Assembly (NCBI GenBank): GCA_036495485.1
Contig: DASXMU010000046.1
Coordinates: 1 to 25,956, forward strand
Origin: PALSA-505 sp036495485
GTDB taxonomy: Bacteria; Actinomycetota; Actinomycetes; Streptosporangiales; Streptosporangiaceae
DNA length: 25,956 nt
Direction: 5' to 3'
Of the stretch, positions 6,906-14,836 are shown piece by piece. The notes under the pieces were generated by a model. It searched no databases. It saw nothing but the letters and a program-made list of their open reading frames with translations, and was not told the DNA's origin. The first letter of the stretch is position 1; the number at the start of each line of letters is the position of its first letter. The position numbers and the translations under genes are program-made.

Positions 6906-9900
6906 GTCAGGCCCTCGCGGATCACGGTGGAGGTCAGCGTGTCCCTGGACACCCGGAACCGGACCGGCACCCGCTCGGCCAGCTCGGCCACGTGGGTGAT
7001 CACGCCCACCATCCGCTGGCCCTGCGCGAGGGTCTCCAGCGTGCCGGCCACCATGTCCAGGCTGTCCGGATCCAGCGTGCCGAACCCCTCGTCCAGGAAG
7101 ATTGAGTCCAGCCGGGTGGCGCCGGAGGCAGTCAGCGCCGACATCTGGGTGGACAAGGCCAGCGCCAGCGCGAGCGACGCCTGGAAGGTCTCACCGCCGG
7201 ACAGCGTGCGCACCGAACGCCGCGAGTCGGCGTCCGCATGGTCGATAACGTAGAACTCCCCGTCCTCGTGGGTGAGGTCGTACTGCCCGCCGGACAGTTC
7301 GGCCAGGTTCTTCGACGCATACTCCACCAGGGTGTCCACCGCAGCGGTCAGCAGCCACCCGGGGAACCTGTTGGTCCGCAGCAGGTCGCCGAGCAGCTTG
7401 GCCACCTGCTGTTTCTCCCGCGCCGCATCCCGCCGGGCGGCCAGCTCGCCCGCCTGAGCGCGCCGCTCCACCAGACGCGTCGTGGTGGCCCTGGCCCGTT
7501 CGGCCGCAGCGGCCACCGCAGACGCCGCACCCGCCACCACCGCCGCCGGATCCAGCCCCGTTCCGCCAGTGGCCGGTCCCGTTCCCCCAGTGGGCGGTTC
7601 TATTCCGCCTGCGGCGGGTTCCGTTCCGTCTGTGGCCGGTCTGGTTCCGTCTGTGGCCGGCCCCGTTCCGGTAGCCGTCGGTTCCGTTCCGTCTGTGGCC
7701 GGTCCCGTTCCGCCTGCCGTCGGCTCCGCTCCAACGGCTGGCAGGTCTACCCCGCTGGCTGCCAGTTCCGCGACAAGTTCGGCCGCCAGCCGCTCCGCCT
7801 GCGACCGCGCCGCTGCTATGCTGCCCCGCACGTCCGGGATGTGCCGTTCCCGGTCCACCGCCTCAACGCGAGCCCAGTCCGCCAGTGCCGTCCACGCGCC
7901 CAGCAAGCTGCCGCCATCCAGGGCAGGCGCCCCAAGCGCGACCAGCGGATCCCGCGCCGCCGACAATTGCCCGCGCGCAATAGCCTCGGCCCGCTGCAGC
8001 CCAGCGATTACCCGTTCAGCCCGCCCACGATCCGACCGCGCGCTCAGCAACGCGGCCTCTGCCTCCTCCGCCGCCTTCTCCAGCGCGTCTCGCCGGGCAA
8101 GTTGCCTGATCACCTCGGCCTCATCGGGTGCGCCGTCCAGCAGCCGGTCCAGCTCAGCCAGTCGCTCGGTCAGCTCAGCCAGCCGCGTCTGCGCGTCCTG
8201 CTGCGTGCGGGTGGCCCGGGTCGCCTCCTCCCGGAGCCGGGCGAGGTTATGCTCCGCTTCACCGAAGCCAGCCTGAGCGAGGGCCAGCCGCCCGGCGTCT
8301 TCCTGAGCCCGGTGCCGCGCCTCGGCCAGGTCCGCCGCCCGAGCGTCAGCCTGCCCGCTGGCCCAGCCCGCAAGCCCGGCCCAGGCAGCGGCCAGCCCCC
8401 GGCCACCCTCGTCGTCAGCCGATGGCGCCCCCAGCGCGACCAGCGGATCGCGAGCCGCCCGCACCCCGCCCCAGGCCGCTGCCGTATCACCCTCAGCCGC
8501 CGCAAGCGTCTCCTGCGCCGCCCGAACCCGATCGCGCACCATGCTCACCGCCGCAACCGCCACCCGCAGCTCCCGCTCCAGCCCCACCCGCGCCTCCAGC
8601 ACAGCATGAACCTGCGCCAGCGCCGCCTCAACCCGCCCGCCCTGTACCCTCCCGGCCCCAGCCCCGCTTCCGGCCGTGCCAGATCGCCCGCCAGTGCCGC
8701 AAGCTATGTCGTGGTTGTGGCAACGTCGACCCTCTTTGGTCGACGTTGCCACAGCCACCACATTCGCCTCTGCGCTCGCGCTGGAGGTCAGAGCGTCCCG
8801 TGCCGGGTTGCCTCCGCGTTCCTGACCGATCAGGTCCGCAACAGCCGTCAGGTTCGCCCGCGACAGCGGTCCCGCAAGAGCTTGGTCAACCGAACCGATT
8901 CGCCGGGTTCGCTCGCGGTCCAGCGAAGCCACCTCGGAGTCTGCCGCTGTCAGCGTTGCGGCGGCGTCCCGGACCGCTGCCTGAGCGGTATCGACGGCAG
9001 CAATCGCCTTGTCCAGGCCGGCTTCGGCCTCGTTCAGGCCCGCCGCCGCCAGCGGGCCCGGGAGCGCTGCGACCGGCTGGTCGCATACCGGGCAGGGCTC
9101 GCCCGCGACCAGGTGCGGGCGCAGGTCGGCCGCGACGTGGGCGCGGCGGGCTTCATCCAGCTCACGCTGCCGGTCCCGGCGCGCCGCGGCGGCCGCGGCC
9201 AGCTCCGCCTCCGCAGCCTGTGACCCGGTACGCGCCGCCGCACGCTTGGCCAGGCATGCAAGCAGGTCAGCGTCGAGAGAGCGCAGCTCGGTGAGGTCCC
9301 GTGCCGTCTGCTCCAATGGTCCGATCGCGGGCGCCGCGTCGACCGCCGCGCGGGCCGCACGCTCGGCTGCCTCCGCCGTGTCCAGGTCCTGGCGGACGCC
9401 CAGCAGTGCCTCGCCTGCTGTGCGCACCCGCTCGTCCAGTTCGCCCACTCCGGCCGGGACTATGACCGCCGCCAGCGCCGCGTGCTCAGCTTCCAGCGTC
9501 CGCACCGTCTGGCCGGCCAGGTCGGCCTCACGGGCGGCCGAGTCCCGCTGGGCGCGCAGCTCCTCCAGCGCCGCCCCGGCGGCGGTCACCGCCGAGGACG
9601 CCTGGCTGGAGAGCCCGGCTGCCTGCGCCGCGTGATCGCGGGCGGATGGCAGCCGCGCCGCACGCTGGGCCTGCTCGTCGCGGCGCTGCTGGATGAGTTC
9701 GAGCGGGGCCCGCTGCGGGCACCCGGCCAGGGCTTGCCTGGCTTCGGTGTCGGCGTCCTGGGCCGCGCTCTCGGCGTCGCGGGCCTGCTCCAGGCTGGCC
9801 AGGCTGGCGGCCAGGTCCGCGTCGAGGGCGGCGGCCTCGGCCGGGACACGCACACAGACCAGGGCCGCCCGCTCCCGGTCCAGCCGGGCCAGGTCCTGCT

Positions 9901-10657
9901 CGGCGGTTGCCAGCTCCTGGTGTGCCGTCTGGATCCCGGGGAGCGCCTGGGCCACCCGGGAGCCGAGGGCGGCCAGGGCTGCCTCGGTGGCCTGGGCGGC
10001 GGAGACCGCTGCCGGGGTGGCGTCGGCCAGGGTGGCCAGGGTCTCGTCCAGGGTGGCCGCGCTCTGGGCGGCGGCGCTGGCCCGCTGGTTGGCCAGCACC
10101 ATCATCTGCCGGAAGTGCTCGGCGCCGAGCAGGCGCAGCAGGATGTCCCGGCGGTCGCCGGCCTGGGCGTGCAGGAACGCGGCGAACTTGCCCTGCGGGA
10201 GCACGACGCACTGGCAGAACTCGTCGTAGGACAGGCCGAGCAGCCGGGTCACCGCCTCGGTCACCCCGGCCGGGTCCTTGGCCAGCACCTCGGTCGGCTC
10301 ACCCGGCTCGGCCAGGCCGCCGGGCGGCAGGATGCGCTCCAGGGTGGCCGCCCGCTGGCCGACCTTGCTGCCCATCCGGCGCAGCTCGCGGACGGCGACG
10401 TAGCGCTGGTCCCCGGCCTCGAAGACGAGCTTGACCGTGCCCCGCGCCGTCGTCGGCGCCAGGGCCAGCGAGACCATCCCCTTGCGGTCCCAGCGGGGTA
10501 CCGAGCCGTACAACGCGAACGTCATCGCGTCGATGACCGTCGACTTGCCCGAGCCGGTCGGGCCGACCAGGACGAAGAAGTCGGCGTCGGTGAAGTCGAC
10601 CCGGGTCTGCGTGCGGAACGAGGCGAACCCGTTCATGTCCAGGCTGATCGGACGCAT
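6902..10657 (-). CDS. sbcC: SbcC/Rad50 SMC-like ATPase, enlarged
   Basis: This is the 1251-aa Rad50-type partner of SbcD. It shows an N-terminal Walker A, LVGPTGSGKSTVIDAM (about residues 31-46), and a Q-loop region at CQCVVLPQGKFAAFL. A long coiled coil follows, with the zinc hook CPVC (Cys522 and Cys525). The second coil leads to the ABC signature TLSGGETFQASLALAL and Walker B SIFLDEGFGTLD near the C-terminus. The hook is off-centre: the second arm is about 200 residues longer than the first. The excess holds an in-frame palindrome (residues 634-649), a duplicated ARDPLVALGAP block (near 727 and 896) and a Thr/Gly/Pro minisatellite (about 973-1033). All ATPase motifs are intact, so it is probably functional. 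GGGAGGAG precedes the ATG; the gene starts 18 bp after sbcD and overlaps nurA. Confidence 0.95.
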   Translation of the reverse strand: MRPISLDMNGFASFRTQTRVDFTDADFFVLVGPTGSGKSTVIDAMTFALYGSVPRWDRKGMVSLALAPTTARGTVKLVFEAGDQRYVAVRELRRMGSKVGQRAATLERILPPGGLAEPGEPTEVLAKDPAGVTEAVTRLLGLSYDEFCQCVVLPQGKFAAFLHAQAGDRRDILLRLLGAEHFRQMMVLANQRASAAAQSAATLDETLATLADATPAAVSAAQATEAALAALGSRVAQALPGIQTAHQELATAEQDLARLDRERAALVCVRVPAEAAALDADLAASLASLEQARDAESAAQDADTEARQALAGCPQRAPLELIQQRRDEQAQRAARLPSARDHAAQAAGLSSQASSAVTAAGAALEELRAQRDSAAREADLAGQTVRTLEAEHAALAAVIVPAGVGELDERVRTAGEALLGVRQDLDTAEAAERAARAAVDAAPAIGPLEQTARDLTELRSLDADLLACLAKRAAARTGSQAAEAELAAAAAARRDRQRELDEARRAHVAADLRPHLVAGEPCPVCDQPVAALPGPLAAAGLNEAEAGLDKAIAAVDTAQAAVRDAAATLTAADSEVASLDRERTRRIGSVDQALAGPLSRANLTAVADLIGQERGGNPARDALTSSASAEANVVAVATSTKEGRRCHNHDIACGTGGRSGTAGSGAGAGRVQGGRVEAALAQVHAVLEARVGLERELRVAVAAVSMVRDRVRAAQETLAAAEGDTAAAWGGVRAARDPLVALGAPSADDEGGRGLAAAWAGLAGWASGQADARAADLAEARHRAQEDAGRLALAQAGFGEAEHNLARLREEATRATRTQQDAQTRLAELTERLAELDRLLDGAPDEAEVIRQLARRDALEKAAEEAEAALLSARSDRGRAERVIAGLQRAEAIARGQLSAARDPLVALGAPALDGGSLLGAWTALADWARVEAVDRERHIPDVRGSIAAARSQAERLAAELVAELAASGVDLPAVGAEPTAGGTGPATDGTEPTATGTGPATDGTRPATDGTEPAAGGIEPPTGGTGPATGGTGLDPAAVVAGAASAVAAAAERARATTTRLVERRAQAGELAARRDAAREKQQVAKLLGDLLRTNRFPGWLLTAAVDTLVEYASKNLAELSGGQYDLTHEDGEFYVIDHADADSRRSVRTLSGGETFQASLALALALSTQMSALTASGATRLDSIFLDEGFGTLDPDSLDMVAGTLETLAQGQRMVGVITHVAELAERVPVRFRVSRDTLTSTVIREGLT
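7560..7740. repeat. 21-bp minisatellite inside sbcC
   Basis: Eight complete and one partial copy of a 21-bp unit of the type GTTCCGTCTGTGGCCGGTCC(C) begin at 7560, 7581, 7602, 7623, 7644, 7665, 7686, 7707 and 7728. On the coding strand each unit encodes seven residues of the form GT(G/E)PATD, giving a Thr/Gly/Pro-rich linker in the C-terminal arm of SbcC. The unit length is a multiple of three, so copy number can vary without breaking the frame. Confidence 0.9.
7926..8459. repeat. Internal duplication within sbcC (copies at both ends of this interval)
   Basis: The 36-base stretches at 7926-7961 and 8424-8459 differ at only three positions by eye. They encode ARDPLVALGAP twice, each followed by a related block: GLAAAWAGLAGWA in one copy and LLGAWTALADWA in the other. 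This indicates a duplication of at least 40 codons in the C-terminal coiled-coil arm. Confidence 0.7.
8711..8758. repeat. Long palindrome embedded in the sbcC reading frame
   Basis: Arms 8716-8731 and 8738-8753 are perfect 16-bp inverted repeats (core GGCAACGTCGACC) around a 6-base loop, ctcttt. With one T-G mismatch the stem extends to 22 bp (8711-8758). On the coding strand it reads through as VAVATSTKEGRRCHNHD without a stop. It looks like an inserted REP/MITE-like palindrome tolerated by the coiled coil. Confidence 0.85.
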
Positions 10658-10675
10658 CGCGCTGCTCCTCCCGCC

Positions 10676-11845
10676 TCAGTCCGCAGGCCCGGCGGCGGTG
10701 ACCTCTTCGTGCAGCTGGGCAAACAGCTTTGCCACCCGTTCGTCGTGCACGTTCTCGCCCGCGCAGTAGTCGGCGAACAGTTGCTGCGGGCTCCGCATCG
10801 CGGAGGTTATGTCAGGGCGTTCAGGCCGGGACGGTGCGGTGAACTCGGGGTCGATGCGGATCTCCAGCGCGTTCGGCGCGATGGCGGCCACGTCGTCGCG
10901 CATCCCGGCGCGGGCCGGCTCGCGCACCCACACGCGCAGGTAGTCCTCGCCGTACGAGGGTGCCGCGTCCGCCAGCTCGGACAGCGTTCCGCGGACCGTC
11001 CGGAGCCGCCGCCCGGCGGTGAGCGGGATGTCGGTGACCCGCGCCGGGACCTGCGGGGCCGCCTCAGCCAGGCAGACCACGCTGGCGTTGCCCTGCTCGC
11101 CGAAGTCCACGGCGATCGGGGAACCGCTGTAGTGCACGGGGCAGTGCGAGGGCAGCGACTGCCGCCGGTGCAGGTGCCCGAGGGCGACGTAGTGCGCCGT
11201 GACCGGGAAGATGGTGGCCGGCACGCTGTACTCGAAGATCGACTGAGCGGTGCGTTCACCGCCGCCGAACGCACCGCCGATGCAGGTCAGGTGCGACATC
11301 ACCAGGTTGACCGTCCCCTCGCTGAAGCCGCCGGTCAAGGCCGCCACGATCTGGCGGATCATCTCGTCGTAGGCACGCACGTTCTCGGCCGGCGTCTGTG
11401 TCACGAGCTCGGCCGCGCGCACCGCGTACCGCTGGGTCACGAACGGCAGGACGGCGACCCGCACGTCTTCCCCAGCCGAGCGGGACCGGAAGCTCACCAC
11501 CCCGCCCTTGTCCGGCGCGCGGACCCCGCCCACCACGGTGATGCCCGCGACCGCCATCAACGGCCGGTAGGCCTCGAATGTCGGGCCGTGGTCGTGGTTG
11601 CCGGCGATCGCGATGACCTCGGCGCCCGCCTGGCGCAGCCGCAGCAGCGTCTGGACCACCAGGTGCTGCGCGGCCGCCGGGGGAGCCGCCGACTCGTACA
11701 CGTCCCCGGCGATCAGGACGGCGTCGACCTGCTGCTGCTCGGCGATCGAGACGATCTCGGCCAGCACGGCGCGCTGCTCGTCGAGCCGGTCCCGGCCCTT
11801 GAGGGTCTTCCCGACGTGCCAGTCTGCGGTGTGCAGGAACTTCAT
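10676..11845 (-). CDS. sbcD: SbcD/Mre11 exonuclease subunit
   Basis: A 389-aa calcineurin-fold nuclease, the Mre11 partner of SbcC. The phosphoesterase motifs appear in order: LHTADWHVGK (Asp8, His10), LIAGDVYE (Asp48), AGNHDHG (Asn83, His84), VMSHLTC (His185) and ALGHLHRRQ (His224, His226), a complete two-metal site. The C-terminal capping part is present. The ATG at 11845 is chosen over the open frame from 11974 because the MKFLHTADWH start is canonical and CAGGGAG precedes it; it lies 11 bp after the herA stop. With SbcC it should form the ATP-gated complex that opens hairpins and protein-blocked DNA ends. Cotranscription with herA and nurA suggests a shared end-processing pathway. Confidence 0.96.
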   Translation of the reverse strand: MKFLHTADWHVGKTLKGRDRLDEQRAVLAEIVSIAEQQQVDAVLIAGDVYESAAPPAAAQHLVVQTLLRLRQAGAEVIAIAGNHDHGPTFEAYRPLMAVAGITVVGGVRAPDKGGVVSFRSRSAGEDVRVAVLPFVTQRYAVRAAELVTQTPAENVRAYDEMIRQIVAALTGGFSEGTVNLVMSHLTCIGGAFGGGERTAQSIFEYSVPATIFPVTAHYVALGHLHRRQSLPSHCPVHYSGSPIAVDFGEQGNASVVCLAEAAPQVPARVTDIPLTAGRRLRTVRGTLSELADAAPSYGEDYLRVWVREPARAGMRDDVAAIAPNALEIRIDPEFTAPSRPERPDITSAMRSPQQLFADYCAGENVHDERVAKLFAQLHEEVTAAGPAD

Positions 11846-11856
11846 GAAACTCCCTG

Positions 11857-13638
11857 TCAGAACGGCGGGATGTCGTCGTCGTCCACCGCGGGCAGCCTGC
11901 TGAACACGCCCGCGCTCAGCCCTACTGGGCCGGTGGAACCGGAGGAAACGGGGGAGACCGGCGGCGACGCGCACTCTGCCAGCCGGGTCGCCCAGGCCGG
12001 GAACGGGAACTCCACCGCCAGCGGCACCGGGATCTCCGGCTGCGAGACGAACATGGCCCCGGGCTTGGCGAGCGTCGCCCGCGCCCGCTGCGAGGGCGGC
12101 AGGAAGCCGTACTCCGGGCGTCCCGCCTCGGCGGGGTCGAGCCGGCCGACGACCCGGATGGCCGAGTTGGACACGATCCGGCGCTCGACCTCGCTGGCGG
12201 TCTGCTGCGCCCCGATCAGGATGATGCCCAGGGAGCGGCCCCGCTCGGCGATGTCGAGCAGGACCTCTTTGATGGGCGAGTTGCCCTCCCGTGGGGCGTA
12301 CTTGTTCAGCTCGTCGATCATCGTGAACAGCAGCCCGCCGGGGCCGGCGTCCTCCTTGCGTGCGGTCTCGGCGGCCAGCACGACGCCGACCACGAAGCGC
12401 TGCGCCCGTTCGTGCAGGTTGTGCAGGTCCACCACGGTCACCTGCTGGTCCTGGGTGGAGACCGACCGCCGCGCGGTGCCGGTCAGGTCTGCCCGGATGA
12501 TCGGCCGCAGTGGCCGCAGCGACGACCGCAGCCGCCGGACGAACGCGTTGACCGTCCCTATCCCGGTGACCGGGCCGGCCCAGTCAGTCCGGGTCTGGTC
12601 GTCGGTCAGCCGGCTAGCCACGACCTCGACCAGATCCTCGTAGGTCGTCACCACGTCGCTGTCGAGCTTCACCGCGCCGTTCTCGCCGTAGCGGACCGCC
12701 TCCCGGCGCAGCCGCGCGGCGACCTGGTGGATCACGATCGTGTACTGGTTACGCTCATCCTCGGCGTCGGCGAACACATACGGCAGCAGGCCGTTGGCGC
12801 AGAACTCGGCGATCGTCCACCAGAACGCCTCGACACCGCTGGTGCGGCCGGTGACGTTCGGCCGGCCGGTCTGGTCGTCCGGGATCGGCGGGGCGTAGAA
12901 CGCCGCCGAGGCGAACGGCTCGGCGGGCAGGCCGAGCCCGGCGTAGTCGGCGCGCAGTTCCTCGTCCAGGCGGATGTTCGGCTGGTCGAGGAACAGCAGG
13001 TCCTCGCCCTTCACGCTGAACACCAGCGCCTTGGCGTTGACCGCGCGGTTGCCCAGGGCGCCGGACCGGAAGATCGAGTGCAGCAGGAACAGTGCGAAGC
13101 TGGTCTTCGTCGCCACCCCGGAGATGCCGCTGACGGACACGTGCGCGCCCCGGGTGCCGTCGAGGAACTCCATGTTCACGTAGATCGGGGCGCCGTCCCG
13201 GCCCCGGCCCACCGGCACCTTCGCGGTCATCTGGTCGAAGTACAGCGCCTGGGCGCGCTCGGCGCCGCTGGCCCGGCGGACCACCTCGCCCGGCTGCGGC
13301 GGCACATACAGCTCCGGCTCCACCCGGGTCGTGCTCACCTCGGCGATCTCCTGCACCTGCGCGGGCAGCACCCCGTCGGAGATGAGGAACACGTCCGAGC
13401 CGAAGCTGGCTCCCTCGTGCCTGGCGCGGACCTGGGTCACGAGCCCGCTGGTCAGCACCGGCCCGACGCCGGGTACCTGCCGGACGGTGACCACGATGTC
13501 GTCGAGCTGCAGGTAAGCGTCCCTGCCGACGGCGACGGCGAACTGGAGCGGGGTGGAGTCCTCGGTCCCCACGACCCGCCCCACCACATCGGCAGGCGCA
13601 CCAGCCTGCCCGTTCACCGATCCAGGGCTCTCCGTCAC
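11857..13638 (-). CDS. herA: HerA-like FtsK/HerA-superfamily DNA translocase
   Basis: A 593-aa hexameric-type ATPase. The N-terminal region (about 15-110) is beta-rich and fits a HAS-barrel, with VVGRVVGTED near its start. The ATPase core has an unusual Walker A, SGISGVATKTS (170-180), and Walker B LLFTMIDELNKYAP (436-449), followed by GIILIGAQQTASEVERRI (sensor) and an arginine-rich VVGRLDPAEAGRPEYGFLP segment. The GTG at 13638 is chosen because GGAGGGG precedes it and a PafBC-type promoter ends at 13655; the ATG at 13803 would lie upstream of that promoter. It is the first gene of the operon with sbcD, sbcC and nurA. By analogy with archaea it would drive DNA into NurA for 5'-strand resection. 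The family call is strong; the partner choice is inferred. Confidence 0.9.
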   Translation of the reverse strand: MTESPGSVNGQAGAPADVVGRVVGTEDSTPLQFAVAVGRDAYLQLDDIVVTVRQVPGVGPVLTSGLVTQVRARHEGASFGSDVFLISDGVLPAQVQEIAEVSTTRVEPELYVPPQPGEVVRRASGAERAQALYFDQMTAKVPVGRGRDGAPIYVNMEFLDGTRGAHVSVSGISGVATKTSFALFLLHSIFRSGALGNRAVNAKALVFSVKGEDLLFLDQPNIRLDEELRADYAGLGLPAEPFASAAFYAPPIPDDQTGRPNVTGRTSGVEAFWWTIAEFCANGLLPYVFADAEDERNQYTIVIHQVAARLRREAVRYGENGAVKLDSDVVTTYEDLVEVVASRLTDDQTRTDWAGPVTGIGTVNAFVRRLRSSLRPLRPIIRADLTGTARRSVSTQDQQVTVVDLHNLHERAQRFVVGVVLAAETARKEDAGPGGLLFTMIDELNKYAPREGNSPIKEVLLDIAERGRSLGIILIGAQQTASEVERRIVSNSAIRVVGRLDPAEAGRPEYGFLPPSQRARATLAKPGAMFVSQPEIPVPLAVEFPFPAWATRLAECASPPVSPVSSGSTGPVGLSAGVFSRLPAVDDDDIPPF

Positions 13639-13654
13639 CGCACCCCTCCGCACT

Positions 13655-13676
13655 ACCCTAAGCACCGCCACCGACA
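13655..13676 (-). promoter_or_regulatory. PafBC-type (RecA-NDp) DNA-damage promoter of the herA operon
   Basis: The reverse strand reads TGTCGGTG (13676-13669), eight bases, then TAGGGT (13660-13655). The published RecA-NDp/PafBC consensus is tTGTCRgtg-N8-TAnnnT with TAGGGT favoured as the -10. Only the first, weakly conserved T differs. The expected start would be about 13648, at the GGAGGGG ribosome site, giving a very short leader before the herA GTG. Confidence 0.85.
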
Positions 13677-13983
13677 GCAACTGGCCTAGCATCCCGCAGC
13701 CCCACCGCGACAGTAGTTCGCAGTATCTGCCGGGACTGGCCGGTAACCCCGCTGCCTGGCACGCCGGCGTGTCCCGGCCGCCCGGTGCCAGCCGGCTGCT
13801 CAAGCCGCCCGAGCCGCCGCAGGCGGCCCGGCCGCTCGGCCAGGCTCATCGCCGATGCCGAGCGGATCGCCCAGTCGATCAGCGGCGCAGCCCTGGACCT
13901 AGCCGACCCCGCCTCAGGGCCGCCGGGTAACCCCGCTCGCGGCGGGCCTGGGGCTGGGGCGGAAGGGCGGGGACCGCGATAGC
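13677..13983. other. Intergenic stretch between the herA promoter and the SDR gene
   Basis: About 300 bp of GC-rich DNA. A short rightward open frame (13785-13982) includes ADAERIAQSISGAALDL, which reads like a scrap of a repeat protein, but it has no convincing start or neighbours. No terminator with a U-tract is obvious. No gene is supported here. Confidence 0.4.
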
Positions 13984-14676
13984 TTACGCGCGGCCGTAAA
14001 CGGGGATGGCGGCGCCGGAGATCAGGGCCGCGTCGTCGGAGACGAGGAAGGCCAGGACGGCGGCCAGTTCGGCTGGCTTGGGCCAGCGCTCGTGCTTCGC
14101 GTTGGGCATGGCGGCCCGGTTGGGCGGCGTGTCGATGATGCTCGGCATGATGCAGTTGACCCGCACGCCGTGTTCGCGCCCCTCGGCGGAGGCCGCTTCG
14201 ACCAGCCGGACCACGGCCAGCTTGCTCACGCTGTAGGCGAAGCCGTTCTCGCCCTTCTCGGTGGCGACCCGGCTGGAGGTGTGCACGATCGCGCCGCCAC
14301 CCTGGGCAGCCAGCAGCGGCGCGGCATGCTTGGTGATGATCGCGGCGGTCACCAGGTTCAGCTCGAGCTGCTGCCGGAGCACGTCGATGTCCAGGTCCGC
14401 CACCGGCTGCGGCGGCGTGTACCCGCCGACCAGGTTGACCACGGCCAGCGGCCGTGCCGTGACGGCCGCGAGCGCGGCCGCGACGCTGGCCTCGTCCAGC
14501 AGGTCGACGGTGATGTAGGCGGCGCCCGGCAGCCGCCGGTCATCGGCCGGCGGCTTGGCATCGCCGGCGATCACCGCCGCGCCGTCGGCCAGGAACCGCT
14601 GGACAACCGCGTGCCCGAGGTTGCCCGTCCCGCCGAGCACGAGGATCGTCCGCCCTGCCAGCGCATGCTCTGCCAT
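13984..14676 (-). CDS. Short-chain dehydrogenase/reductase (SDR)
   Basis: A 230-aa classical-type SDR. The cofactor motif is VLGGTGNLG (13-21), a slight variant of TGxxxGxG. NLVGG (81-85) replaces the usual NAG, Asn107 lies in the NLVTAA helix, and the catalytic Ser (134/135, HTSSR), Tyr148 and Lys152 (YSVSK) are all present. The C-terminal region has VRVNCIMPSIIDTP and FLVSDDAALISGAAIPVYG, standard for the family. Substrate cannot be deduced; NAD versus NADP preference is unclear, though the Asp39 position favours NAD. The ATG at 14676 is preferred to the longer frame from 14841, which would cross a tandem repeat. It is a monocistronic gene, divergent from the membrane protein at 14871. Confidence 0.9.
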   Translation of the reverse strand: MAEHALAGRTILVLGGTGNLGHAVVQRFLADGAAVIAGDAKPPADDRRLPGAAYITVDLLDEASVAAALAAVTARPLAVVNLVGGYTPPQPVADLDIDVLRQQLELNLVTAAIITKHAAPLLAAQGGGAIVHTSSRVATEKGENGFAYSVSKLAVVRLVEAASAEGREHGVRVNCIMPSIIDTPPNRAAMPNAKHERWPKPAELAAVLAFLVSDDAALISGAAIPVYGRA

Positions 14677-14766
14677 AGCAGCAGACCCTATCTGCCGGCC
14701 TGGCTGGACGGCGACGCGGCTGCGCTGAGCTAGCCGGCCGCGCCGGAGGTGGCACAGGGCTGACGT

Positions 14767-14814
14767 TGCCGCGGTGCCCACTCGTGACTGTGCCGCGGTG
14801 CCCACTCGTGACTG
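14767..14814. repeat. Two tandem copies of a 24-bp repeat
   Basis: The 24-bp unit beginning TGCCGCGGTGCCCACTCG is present twice without mismatch, at 14767-14790 and 14791-14814, in the promoter region between the SDR gene and the divergent membrane protein gene. The role is unknown; it could be duplicated operator DNA or replication slippage. Confidence 0.9.
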
Positions 14815-14836
14815 TACTCGATAGCCAGAGGCTGGT

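Noticed and set aside
7560..7740. CRISPR-like array
   Set aside because: Units are contiguous 21-bp tandem repeats with no spacers and are in frame with sbcC.
8711..8758. CHNH residues in SbcC as a second zinc hook or HNH nuclease
   Set aside because: They come from translating the palindrome. There is no HNH fold context, and the true CPVC hook is at residues 522-525.
9482..12643. A 1053-codon rightward open frame opposite sbcC, sbcD and herA
   Set aside because: Long antisense frames are expected in GC-rich coding DNA. The composition is Arg/Gly/Pro-rich with no domain, and the opposite strand has complete SbcC, SbcD and HerA motifs.
13639..13803. A 55-codon N-terminal extension of HerA from the ATG at 13803
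   Set aside because: The extension crosses the PafBC-type promoter and has no ribosome site, whereas the GTG at 13638 has GGAGGGG upstream.
13785..13982. Rightward frame with ADAERIAQSISGAALDL, resembling a repeat-protein scrap
   Set aside because: Too short, no start signal, and no second repeat unit to support it.
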